Below are positions 48,590 through 59,440 of a DNA stretch of 64,000 nucleotides, in pieces. The DNA comes from Coriaria nepalensis (Eukaryota; Streptophyta; Magnoliopsida; Cucurbitales; Coriariaceae), in NCBI GenBank assembly GCA_027186245.1, contig CP114490.1:6828501-6892500 (forward strand). Direction: 5' to 3'. The notes beneath the pieces were generated by a model that was given only the letters and a program-made list of their open reading frames with translations, did not search any database and was not told the DNA's origin. Positions within the stretch are counted from its first letter, which is position 1. Every line of letters starts with the position of its first letter. Position numbers and translations under genes: made by a program.

Positions 48590-49145
48590 ATGATTCAATG
48601 TCGTCTTAGCAATGTGGTAATCATATGCCATCTCCATGGGTATCTTCTTGCTGAAATCAACTCCTACTACCTTAAATAGAAATGTAAGAAGATTTCCATT
48701 AGATAGCTTCCCTTTATCCCTCTTTTGTAGTGTCCTAAATCATATGTTGGAAAATGAAACTTGGAATGCAAGCTTTCCTATCATTCGTTGCATTCCACAT
48801 AATGAATAGCTTATTATCATCAATACTACCAAAGTTCGCGCCTAGCTGATTGATAGGAGCAATGATATAGTGTATCAAATGTGATGGTAGACTGAATCGG
48901 TCGACACCAAGCTTTTTATGATGCTAGATTGTGTCGTTGCTTAAAATATCTCTTTTTGTACCTAGTTTATCAAAGCTTTTGAATGAGATGTCATGCTTCG
49001 TAGGTAAATTGAAGATGATAACAAACTTTTTCAAAGTAAATCTAATATCAACACATTTTATATGGCTACTATTATTAATTGATTCACCTTCTCCTTCCAC
49101 CACTAGATTGGCCTTAAAGTACTTCACCAATTTAGGATAAGTCAT
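48590..49145 (-). pseudogene. plant transposon (PMD-like) protein fragment
   Basis: The open frame at 49145-48924 followed by interrupted frames resembles the plant 'putative transposon protein' domain: KLVKYFKANLV, VDIRFTLKKFVIIFNLP, DRFSLPSHLIHYIIAPINQL, KLFIMWNATNDRKACIPSFIFQHMI, then KLSNGNLLTFLFKVVGVDFSKK. The order of these blocks is right for that family, but identity is judged by eye only. Stops and a frameshift are present. Confidence 0.5.
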
Positions 49146-50240
49146 TAAGACATGAAGTCACAAGATATTTCTTACCCATTCTAACAAGCACAACTTTTAC
49201 GAAAATGCGTTCCTTCTTATAGATGTGGATCTCGGACTTAAAATTAGGATATTCTTGAAATTCACAAAGAAAAAAAAAAAGAAATTCTCACCCATTCAAG
49301 ATAAGTCATTAACAAATATACTCATAAAATATTCCCAACCCATTCTGTAGAGAAAAACCTTTATGAGTATTCCCAACCCATTCTATAAAATATTCCCAAC
49401 CCATTTTATAGAGCAAAACCTTTATGTGTTCCCTCTCAAAAAGTGAAGGTCCAATATCTTCCATGGCAGGATATCATGAACATTTTAATGCTCTCAGAGG
49501 TTTTCCTATTCACTCCCTCTGAACATGAATAGATTATAACCTATTGCACGTTGTGCTTCTTCTTATTATGGCACTTTTGATCTCCTATTTGTTGTGGCTC
49601 TTCATCTTGTTACCACTTTATAGATATTATGACTATTGTAGCACGAGTGGATGTTACGGCTATTTGGATGACTGTTATAGCCTCAGTGGTTGTTTTGGAT
49701 TTGGTGGTTGGTGTGGACTATGTGGTCGTTATGGCTTTGGTTTTTTTTTTTTCTTTTGTCTGGGATGATTTAATGGCAACATGCTTCACTCGAAGACCCT
49801 ACCTTTTACTGTCAGTATAAAATGATTGATGTGGACTCTTTGATGTAGAAGTAGTCTACATCAAGGAGATAGATGATTATATAATATATAAACTAACAAA
49901 GTTTATTATTCATAATAAGCAATTACAGTTATGCATAACACAACAATAATTGTAATTTTCACATCTCACTATCATCATCATACCTACTGTGCTTGTTGCG
50001 GCTCTTATGGCTGCTAACGCTTCGCTCTCTGTCGCTTTCCATTACCTTTTAGTGCATGATTGGATGTGGTTTTCTAGCAATATACTTCACTCAAGAGTTA
50101 TTCCCATCATAAATCACAATTAATAAAAACAGATGAGAAGGATTAGCATAACAAGTATAGAGGTTTATTTACAAGCTGGAATCAATAAAACTGGCGACAA
50201 TCACAATTACAATCCAAAAGAAAAGAAAAAAAGAGCATAG
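49146..50240. other. repeat-rich non-coding DNA upstream of gypsy element
   Basis: Contains three TATTCCCAACCCATT words (49331-49400), a perfect 10-bp-arm hairpin TTGATGTAGA/TCTACATCAA (49840-49864), and a GC-rich stretch at 50005-50040. A 74-codon Tyr/Gly/Cys-rich frame at 49544-49768 looks like chance. No gene recognised. Confidence 0.5.
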
Positions 50241-50684
50241 TGTCACAGACTGCCTTTCTTATTAGAAAAGATGAAGGAGGCTTCATGGAAGAGTCTAGAA
50301 ACTTCTAGACTTCTCTAGCTTTCTCTAGGGTTTCCTACACTTTTGTAGAATTCTCTAGAATCTTGTACATTCTTCTAGTCCCTTGTAGAATAGTATGGAA
50401 GTCTCTAGAAGATAGATTGTAGCCATTAGATCAAATTGATCTTGACCATCCATTTCAAGGTGGGGGTCTATATAAGGAGGAGTCCTCCTCATTTGTAAAT
50501 CATCCTAAAAAATACTAGCCTTCTAGTAATACAAAGAGTTCTTTATTCTCTAGCTCGAGTGTTCTTCTAAAGTCTTCAAACAAACCTCTTGGCAAGGTTC
50601 GGTTAGGCTGACTTGGTTACTCGGAGGAGTGTCAAGTGCCGCACGGAGCGTCTAAGTTCGGGGTGAAACTTTACGCACGTGACA
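50241..50684 (+). repeat. 5' LTR of chromovirus
   Basis: TGTCAC...GTGACA. U3 holds a run of CTAGA/TTCTAG words, including GAAACTTC at 50298-50305 in a heat-shock-element-like arrangement, and a TATATAAGG box at 50469-50477. Confidence 0.95.
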
Positions 50685-50686
50685 GT

Positions 50687-50698
50687 TGGTATCAGAGC
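50687..50698 (+). promoter_or_regulatory. primer-binding site, initiator tRNA-Met
   Basis: TGGTATCAGAGC two bases after the 5' LTR, complementary to the 3' end of plant initiator tRNA-Met. Confidence 0.92.
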
Positions 50699-50773
50699 CA
50701 AGGTCGTACGGGAGGGTGCGAAGTGGTTCAATTCTTGCCAAAGCTTTGTGTAGGTGAAGATCTTGTGGAAGAA

Positions 50774-53700
50774 ATGGCTAGCGGTGGTTCCAACACTGTC
50801 GATCCAATTGAAGGAGAGACAAGGCGAGATAATGTTAAGGGTGGAGGAAGGCAGAAGCAACGAGAGCCATCTCGAGACATGCTTGCATCATTAGAGAACC
50901 GTGTTCTCAAGTTGGAGAATATAGTGGTGAGGCAAGGCAATGTGATGGAGAAGACGGTGGAACAAGTAGCGGATTTGGCGATAGCTAACCAAGGAGGTGG
51001 ACTTCAAGAGAGATTCCAAGCATCATTGGATAGGATTGTCGCCACAATTCAAGAGGAGATGAGGGCTCTCCAAGCCAACATGGATGCTTCTCTAGCAGAA
51101 GTGCATGAGAGGATGCAGATCATCGAGACGGATGTGTCACTCTGTAAATACAGGGTGTCTAGGGACATAATCGATGCTCCTCTTGCACCAAAAGTGGACG
51201 TGCCTCGACCCAAGACCTATGCAGGAGCTAGGAAGGGAAAGGAAGTAGAGAATTTTCTATGGAGCTTGGAACTCTACTTCAGGAAAATGAGGATCACGGA
51301 TGATGAAGAGAAGATAGACACGGTACCTCTCTATCATCTTACCGACATCGCGGCACTATGGTGGAGAAGATTGAGCGGTGACATTGAGCGAGGACTCTTC
51401 GAGATGACAAGGTGGGACGAGTTCAAAGAGGCATTCAGAGCACAATTTTGCCCAAGGAATCTCGAAGATGAAGCACGAGGTAAACTTCGTCACCTCACTC
51501 ATAAATCTAGTATTTCTGATTATGTAAATGAGTTTTCAGAAATATTGTTGGAGATCCCGGACTTCCCGAAAAAGGAAGCCAAATTTGCCTTCATAGAAGG
51601 GTTACAGCCTTGGGCCAAGCAAGAGTTGAAGAGGAGAAACATTCAAACTCTCAAAGCCGCAATTGAGGAGGCGGAAAGCTTGACCGAGTATAGGCGGGAG
51701 GATAAACCCAAGAGTAGTCACTGGAGTGACAAAGGCAAAGGTGGGGGAGCCACCAAGAGTAGCTTCAACAACCGCAATGAGGGAGCGGGTAAGCCCTTTG
51801 GAGGGAAGGGTTTTGGCAAGGGTGTGGGGGAGACTTCCAAGGCCAAGATGTTAAAGTGCTTTTTGTGCGAAGGACCGCACATGGTTCGGGATTGCCCGAA
51901 GAAGGGGAAGCTCGCCGCACTCGAAAGAGACGGGGAGTTGGAAGAAGAGTCGAGGATGGGGTCACTCCGACTCCTTAGTGCACTCAGACTCCTTAGTGCA
52001 CTCAAGGCAAAGGTCGTCGAAGGACCTAAAGCGCCCAAGAAGGGATCCATGTATGTCGGGATAGACGTTGCGGGGAGGCAACTCAAAGCTCTAGTGGATT
52101 CAGGAGCAACCGACAATTTCATCAAGGCCGACGTTGCGGAAAAACTCGGTCTCAAGTTAGCTAAGTCGATTGGCTTCATCAAGGCAGTCAACTGAAAGGC
52201 ATTGCCAATCACGGGGATAGCCGATGCAAAGACCAAGGTGGGACAATGGTCAGGAGTCGTAAAGTTCACGGCCATTCCGATGGATAACTACGACGTGGTG
52301 CTTGGGCTAGATTGGCAAGATCAGGTAAAGGCTTGTCTTATGCCCTATGCTAATTCAATTATGATTATGGATGCTGGTTCTCCTTCCACGGTCCCGGTCT
52401 CAAGGGAGACACGGCTGGGGACCAAGGTGTTGTCTGCATTGCAGCTATGCAAGGGATTAAAACGGGAGGAAGAGACCTACCTTGCAGCTTTAAAGGTGGA
52501 CGAGGGCGAGCCATCTAAGGAAAGGGAGATTCCAAAAGAAGTGCAAGAGGTACTTAAGGAGTTCCTAGATGTTATGCCACCGGAACTCCCAAAGAAGCTT
52601 CCACCAATGAGGGAGGTGGATCACAAACTGGAGTTGGTGGTAGGAGCAAAGCCGCTAGTCATGGCACCTTATCGCATGGCACCACCTGAGTTAGAAGAGT
52701 TGAGGAAGCAACTCAAAGAGATGCTCGAAGCGGGGTTCATTCGACCATCTAAAGCCCCATATGGTGCACCTGTACTTTTCCAAAAGAAGGCGGATGGGTC
52801 TTTGAGATTATGCATTGACTACCGAGCACTCAACAAGCTCACGGTGAAGAACAAATATCTGATTCCTCTCATAGCGGATTTGTTCGATCAACTTGGGAGC
52901 GCAAGATACTTCTCTAAGCTAGACTTGCAATCGGGGTACTGGCAAGTTAGGATAGCGGAAGGGGATGAGGATAAGACCGCTTGTGTGACGCGGTATGGTT
53001 CTTATGAGTTACTAGTGATGCCTTTCGGCCTCACTAATGCACCGACCACATTTTGTACACTAATGAACAAGGTACTTGCTCCATTCCTTGACAAGTTTGT
53101 GGTTGTTTACCTTGACGATATTGTTGTGTATAGCCACACCTTGGCGGACCATATTGGCCATTTGAGGAAGGTCTTCCAAGCCTTGAAAGAGAATGAGCTC
53201 TATGTCAAGAGGGAGAAGTGTTCATTTGCACAAGAGGAGGTACATTTCCTTGGCCATAAGATCCGAGGAGGGCGGATCATGATGGATGTAGCCAAGATTC
53301 GAGCTATACAAGAGTGGGAACCTCCGATAAGGGTGACGGAGTTGCGGTCTTTCTTGGGCCTCACTAATTACTATAGACGGTTCATCAAGGGGTATTCCAA
53401 CATCACTACTCCCTTGAGGGACATGCTGAAGAAAATGAGGACATGGGAGTGGGGGCCCAAGTGCCAGAAGGCATTCGATCGATTAAAGAAGGCAATCTTG
53501 GAGGAACCCGTCCTAGCCCTTCCTGACTACTCCAAGCCATATGAGGTGCAGACCGATGCCTCGGACTTTGCCATTGGGGGAGTCTTGATGCAGGAAGGAC
53601 ATCCGATTGCATACGAGAGTCGAAAGCTTAATGATACGGAGAGACGATATACGGTGCAAGAGAAAGAGATGACGGCGATCATTCATTGCCTTCGGACGTG

Positions 53701-55393
53701 GCGACATTACTTGTTGGGGTCAAAGTTCGTAGTGAAGACGGACAATGTTGCCACGAGTTATTTTCAAACCCAAAAGAAGTTGTCACCTAAGCAAGCACGG
53801 TGGCAAGATTTTCTTGCGGAGTTTGACTATGTATTAGAGTATAAACCAGGGAAGGCCAACCTAGTCGCAGATGCTTTGAGCCGTAGAGCGGAGTTAGCGG
53901 CCATAAGTCGACCCGAGTGTCCGATGCTTGCTAGGATCAAGGAGGGCATAGAGCAAGATCCGATGGCAAAGAATCTTATGGAGTACGCCAAGGAGGGCAA
54001 GACCAGGCGATTTTGGCTCAAAGATGGTTTATTATACACCAAGGGTGAGCGGGTGTTCGTGCCAAGATGGGGAAATCTTCGGCGGGAAATCATTAAGGAA
54101 TGCCATGATTCAAAATGGGCAGGACATCCGGGCATGCATCGTACAATGGCACTCATCGATGATGGGTATTATTGGCTACATATGCGAAACGATATAGAAG
54201 CCTATGTGAAGACTTATCTGGTGTGCCAACAGGACAAGGTTGATCTACACCAACCAGCAGGATTGCTAGAGCCACTTCCCATTCCGGAGCATGCTTGGGA
54301 GAGTGTCTCCATGGATTTCATTACGTGTCTCCCGAGATCGGAAGGATACGGGACGATCATTGTGGTGGTGGATCGATTCTCTAAGTATGCGGTGTTCGTG
54401 CTGGCTTCTCCTGATGTCACTGCCGATGAGACGGCTCGGTTATTCCTAAAGCATGTGGTGAAGCTTTGGGGTGTACCCCAAACCATTGTGAGCGACCGAG
54501 ACCCACGGTTTACTGGGAGATTTTGGACAGAGTTGTTCAAATTACTTGGGTCGGACTTGAACTTCTCCACGAGTTTTCATCCTCAAACCGATGGCCAAAC
54601 AGAGAGGGTGAATGGGTTGTTGGAGCTCTACTTGAGACACTACGTGAGTGCCAACCAAAAGGATTGGGCCAAGTTGTTAGACACAGCGCAATTCTCCTAC
54701 AACCTACATCAGAGTGAGTCAACAGGGAAGAGTCCTTTTGAGCTTGCCATAGGCCACCAACCGTTGACTCCAAATGCGGTAGCGTTGGGCTATACGGGAA
54801 AGAGTCCAGTGGCATACAAATTTGCCAAAGGACTACAAGAAGAGACAGATATGGCTCGTGCCCACTTAAGGAAGGCATCGAAGAAGATGAAGAAGTGGGC
54901 CAATCTTAAGCGAAGAGCAGTGGAATTCCAGGAAGGAGATCGTGTCATGGTTAAACTCTTGCCTCAACAATTCAAGTCGTTGAGGGCGGTGCATAAAGGT
55001 TTGATCCGGCGGTATGAGGGGCCTTTCAAGATCATTCAACGAGTTGGCAAGGTCTCCTACAAGCTTGAGTTACCTTCAAAGTTGCGGATTCGTCCGGTAT
55101 TTCATGTGAGTCTCTTGAAGCCTTATCATGAAGACAAGGATGAACCTAGTCGAGGGGTGTCCAAGCAGGCACCAACAGCGGTGGTTACTTCTTATGACAA
55201 AGAAGTTGAGGAAATCCTCGCGGATAGAATCATGAGGAAGCGAGGCGTGCCGAGCTACAAGGAATACCTCGTTCGATGGAAGGGCGTCCCGGAGAATGAG
55301 GCTAATTGGGAGCACGAAGACTTATTGTGGCAGTTCAAAGACCGCATTGAGCGATTCGAACTTGAACGGACGACGGGGGCGTCACCTGAATAG
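50774..55393 (+). pseudogene. chromovirus gag-pol with one in-frame TGA
   Basis: One reading frame from ATG 50774 (MASGGSNT) to the stop at 55391-55393, broken only by TGA at 52193-52195. Domains: coiled-coil/capsid Gag (VENFLWSLELYFRKM, ALWWRRL); zinc knuckle CFLCEGPHMVRDC (CX2CX3HX4C, one residue shorter than usual); protease DSGATDNF at about 52094; RT with VVYLDDIVVYS (53107-53118 for YLDD); RNase H with TDASDFAIGG and KTDN; integrase zinc finger HPGMHRT...YLVCQQDK, where the first Cys of the CxxC pair is Tyr (54215-54217); DDE core (MDFITCLP, SDRDPRF, HPQTDGQTERVN); GPF/Y-type KGLIRRYEGPFKI; chromodomain EYLVRWKGVPENEANWE. Each half is long (474 and about 1063 codons). Either a recent mutation or read-through; the lost Cys favours decay. 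Confidence 0.93.
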
Positions 55394-55404
55394 GTGGGGG
55401 AGCG

Positions 55405-55845
55405 TGTCACGGACTGCCTTTCTTATTAGAAAAGATGGAGGAGGCTTCATGGAAGAGTTTAGAAACTTCTAGACTTCTCTAGCTTTCTCTAGGGTTTCCT
55501 TCACTTTTGTAGAATTCTCTAGAATCTTGTACATTCTTCTAGTCCCTTGTAGAATAGTATGGAAGTCTCTAGAAGATAGATTGTAGCCATTAGATCAAAT
55601 TGATCTTGACCATCCATTTCAAGGTGGGGGTTTATATAAGGAGGAGTCCTCATTTGTAAATCATCCTCAAAAATACTAGCCTTCTAGTAATACAAAGAGT
55701 TCTTTATTCTCTAGCTCGAGTGTTCTTCTAAAGTCTTCAAACAAACCTCTTGGCAAGGTTCGGTTAGGCTGACTTGGTTACTCGGAGGAGTGTCAAGTGC
55801 AGCACGAAGCATCTAAGTTCGGGGCGAAACTTTACGCACGTGACA
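55405..55845 (+). repeat. 3' LTR of chromovirus
   Basis: Near copy of the 5' LTR: 10 substitutions, mostly transitions, and a 3-bp deletion (GTCCTCCTCAT against GTCCTCAT). Confidence 0.95.
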
Positions 55846-56342
55846 ATAGGCTTGTTAAATCGGTGATGAAATAATCCCATTGATAATCAACTCAAGTCAA
55901 AGTTATTGTTAGTTTATTATACTACTGTTTAGTTTATCTTCTTTTATCTTCTAGTTATATTAGAAAATTATTATATTTACGTAGTTTGGCAGTGATTCTA
56001 TATAAGAAAGTAATTATCAGTTTTAGGAAGAGAACTTTTGATGAATGAATAAAATATTCTTAGTTATTCATAACTCATATCCCATCTTCAACCACAATGA
56101 AGAATAAATTTTTGTTAAAGGGTTCAACAATTAGTATCAAAAGCATAAATTCGTTAAGTTTTGGTATATGATTAGCATAAATTCTTTAGAGAATCCAAAA
56201 AATGAAAAAATCTTTTGAACGAATAATAAATCAGTCATGTAATTATAATGTAGAATGACAATGCCACCATTGAGGACTATCAAAACCAATCGAGTCATTC
56301 TTGACACAAGACAAAGCACGAAAATAAGAGAAAAGAAAGTTA

Positions 56343-56690
56343 ATTCATGTTCATAAAACATATAAATGGAGTGTTCATTCGAATAGACATAAGATATCAT
56401 TATAATATATTAGAAAAGAGAAACTCAACTTTTTTTTATTGATCAAAAGTTTATTCATCAAACCTATAAATCTCTATTTATATAGAAATATCTAGAAACC
56501 ATAATATATAAGAAGCGCTAACAATTAAGATTACTAATTAAATTAAAAATCCTAAAATATCAAAATTTTTAATAAATTATGATCCATAACTAGAATATAA
56601 TTAAAATAAAACTCTACATAACTTGTCCTCTATCAAATATAGAAAAATACTTCAATTCTCATCCTTTATCATTCTCTCCACTTCATAATA
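56343..56690. repeat. direct repeat R2, left copy
   Basis: About 350 bp that recurs at 57641-58005 in the same orientation: ATTCATGTTCATAAAA, GAGAAACTCAA, CAAAAGTTTATTCATCAAA, CATCTAGAAACCcTAAT-like, [30 protein letters not shown] and TACTTCAATTCTCAT. Neither copy is followed by a recognisable primer-binding site. Confidence 0.75.
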
Positions 56691-57640
56691 ACTTGTCCTT
56701 GAGTTATTGTTTGAATATTGAAATCGTTTATCTCAAATAAAAAAATAATTCGAGTATTTAAGGATCTTTAAAATATTAATGAAGTCAATTTCTATCGAAA
56801 ATATCTTTTCTTAAATTTTCAAGTGATTTGCTATATCGATTAAAAGCTGAATATTAGAACTTAAGTCAAAATTATCAACTCCAATAAAATCAATGTGCAT
56901 AATAATAATGATTTTTAAATTATTCAGGAATTTAGAAACTTTAAATTTATAGATTTTGACATCTTTATGAACATCATCTTGAATTCGGGCATCTTTAGGA
57001 ATTTGAATTTCTTATGCAACATCAATTTCAAATTCGTTGCTCTTTTCATTGGCTAAACGTCATTGAGTCTCCTTCTCTAAAGGTTGTACATTCGTATTTT
57101 CGATAAAAACCGGATTATCTTGAATATCCATATATTTTTTTGAATCTTTATTAATATTTCTCTTGAATTTTTTTATATACGAATATGAATCCTGTGAAAA
57201 AAAAATTCATAAAGAACTCCCAATTACCAAAGATCCATTGATCTGAAAACATTTCCTCGCCAATATTGTAAGTGCTCTTTTCCATGAAGTTATTATTCTA
57301 AGCTTTCCTAACTAGTTCTTTGATATTGTAATTTACTCCACAATAATCTACATATCCATCAAGTTTTTCTTGCATAAGAACTATTCTCTCCTCCTCAATA
57401 ATAGGAAGATAGAAAATATATTTATCCAAATCCACACACCAATGGGTAAAATTATAGGAAATTAAAAGTTCGAATTTGATAATATTTAGGAATCTGATAA
57501 CCAATAAGCTTACCGTTATTAAATACTTGTCCATCAAGAATGAATCTCTTCATAGGTTGGAAGACGGCTCCAATATGATCGTCAGCCATATCTCTAATAC
57601 TACCTGACACAGGACGAAAGTGTAAAAAGATTAAAAAAAA

Positions 57641-58005
57641 ATTCATGTTCATAAAATACACGAACAGATGTTTGCTCGATAATCGTATGAATGGACGTAA
57701 GTTACCACTATAATCCACCCATATATGAGAAACTCAAATTATTTTTTAGTATCAAAAGTTTATTCATCAAAACAAAATCCCTATTTATAGGAAAACATCT
57801 AGAAACCCTAATACATAAGAAAACCTAATAATTAAGAGTATTAATTAAAATAAAAACCTAAAATATAAAAAATCATAACAAATTATAATTCATAACTAAA
57901 ATATAATTAAAATAAAACAAAACTACAAAAATACTCCAAAAACTAACAAATATAGGAAATACTTCAATTCTCATTCCCTATCAATTCTAATCACTCTTCC
58001 ACCCT
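57641..58005. repeat. direct repeat R2, right copy
   Basis: Second copy of the 56343-56690 block; 0.95 kb of AT-rich DNA without a clear domain lies between them (small minus-strand frames at 57298-57718 not recognised). Confidence 0.75.
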
Positions 58006-58319
58006 GCCGGTGAGATCGCCACATGATCCCCCCCTCCCCATTTCTTAACAACAGTAGTGAATCATCATTTGATTCAAGTAGCAGTATTGATAAATTCAAG
58101 CAATTCTCGACATCGAAAGAAAATTACTCCGTGAAGGGGGAGGGTGGAAGGTTCTCAAATTTAATGAAGAGCATCCCTACTCTAGATGAAGATGTCAATT
58201 GACGAGAAGAATCAGTTTAAAAAGAAGACTTTTGATGAACGAATAAAATAATCTTAGTTATTCATAACTCTGGTTCCATCTTCTATAATGAAGAAAAAGT
58301 TTATGTTTAAGATTTCAAC

Positions 58320-59440
58320 AATGCCATCATATTTAAGTAAACATAACTACCAGTTATAATTAATGCATAATACCACAAGCATTTTAATATCAATTTCAAA
58401 CAAAATAGAGTTCCACACCCTTATATACTAAACTTAATAGTGGGCGGGCAATTTCAATATACAACTTGTAGGAGCAAAATAAAGTTCCAAATTTCAATAA
58501 ACATGATCATTTGAAATGTTGACATCCTTATAATATAGGAAACGAAGATACAAAAATGGTAACTAAATTAAAGGTGTGCAGAAACTTGGCAATTCAATAA
58601 ATTTCATAAAAACTGCTCACCCAAAATGTATGGTTTAGATTGGTTTAGCCACAGATTTGATTTGGTCAAACTCGAATGTTTTGGTTGTGTGGTGGTTTAG
58701 GGCTCACTGAGCCCAAATAAATTTTATTAAAGCCCTCATGTTTTTCTGATGCTTATTTTCCTTTCCTTTTTCAATTTCCATTTTCTTTGCATCCCGCACT
58801 TCATGATTTTTTAGTTTCGATCTACCCTCAAGAGTCATTTGGCCTTGCCCTTAAAGTTAAATGATTAATATGATATAATGAGAAAAATTCATAAAAATTC
58901 ATAGTAGACCTTCATCAGGTCAACCTTATTCGCAGGAGTTACATGTGGCTGATTAGCCTCTTCTCCCTAAGATCAAATACTAGTCCGTATTCGTACTTTG
59001 GACGAACTTTGGCGGCCGATGTTGAGGCCACCATTTGGCTTATCTGCAGAAGTTACATGTTAGTTTTGTTCATGTCGTTTTTTGGGTTCTTTGTTTGAAT
59101 CCTATCATTATTTTAAATATGTTTGCTAATTGTTTAAAAATCCAGTGTTTGGATCTAAGAATTTGGTTTGAGATCCTCTCTCAACAGTTTTCTGCCCCTT
59201 AGTCTTAGCTATGGTCGGCCCTAGGATTTAGATCTACTTATGCTGACCTCATTCTCTATAGTAGAGATTAGCGTAAATAGGCTTTAAGATGACCCGACCT
59301 TCGATCTATCTCTTTAGGTACTTAATCCTAGGTCCTCTGAGGCATGTTAGATTTTTGCCATCTATTCCGCTCCTTCCAAATCTCTGCTTTAGTTTTCTTT
59401 CTCTACCCATATCTCTTTCCGAGGCTAACTTCATTTTTGT
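58320..59440. other. non-coding DNA, nothing recognised
   Basis: No gene or element end was identified. From about 58900 the base composition rises toward that of the coding remnant that follows, so part may be its 5' leader. Confidence 0.45.

Larger units (their letters stand above)
50241..55845 (+). mobile_element. near-intact chromodomain Ty3/gypsy retrotransposon
   Basis: 5605-bp element with 444-bp and 441-bp LTRs (50241-50684, 55405-55845), an initiator-Met primer site, a single gag-pol frame, a purine-rich tract (AGGTGGGGGAGCG, 55392-55404) and a C-terminal chromodomain, the hallmark of chromoviruses. LTRs begin TGTCAC and end GTGACA. The flanks carry ATAG on both sides (50237-50240, 55846-55849), a 4-bp match rather than the usual 5. 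By hand the LTRs differ at 10 bases plus one 3-bp indel, about 2.3%, so insertion is fairly recent. The coding frame has a single TGA (52193). Confidence 0.95.
56014..58319 (+). mobile_element. decayed LTR element with PBS-like site
   Basis: 56014-56128 and 58214-58319 are related direct repeats (GAACTTTTGATGAATGAATAAAATATTCTTAGTTATTCATAACTC-like, both ending TTCAACAA). Directly after the first, 56130-56146 (TAGTATCAAAAGCATAA) is a decayed match to the TGGTATCAGAGCATAG primer site found in LTR elements. A purine-rich tract GAAGGGGGAGGGTGGAAGG (58135-58153) lies before the second. Together these read as 5' LTR end, PBS, PPT and 3' LTR. Internal coding sequence is not recognisable; a second repeat pair lies inside. 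Confidence 0.55.

Noticed and set aside
49544..49768. Tyr/Gly/Cys-rich 74-codon frame
   Set aside because: Repetitive sequence in a transposon-rich stretch; ends in a poly-Phe run from a T tract; no family recognised.
50237..50240. A 5-bp target duplication for the chromovirus
   Set aside because: Left flank CATAG and right flank ATAGG share only ATAG next to the LTRs, so only a 4-bp match can be claimed.
51718..52275. 185-codon minus-strand frame over chromovirus gag/protease
   Set aside because: Antisense shadow of the gag-pol frame.
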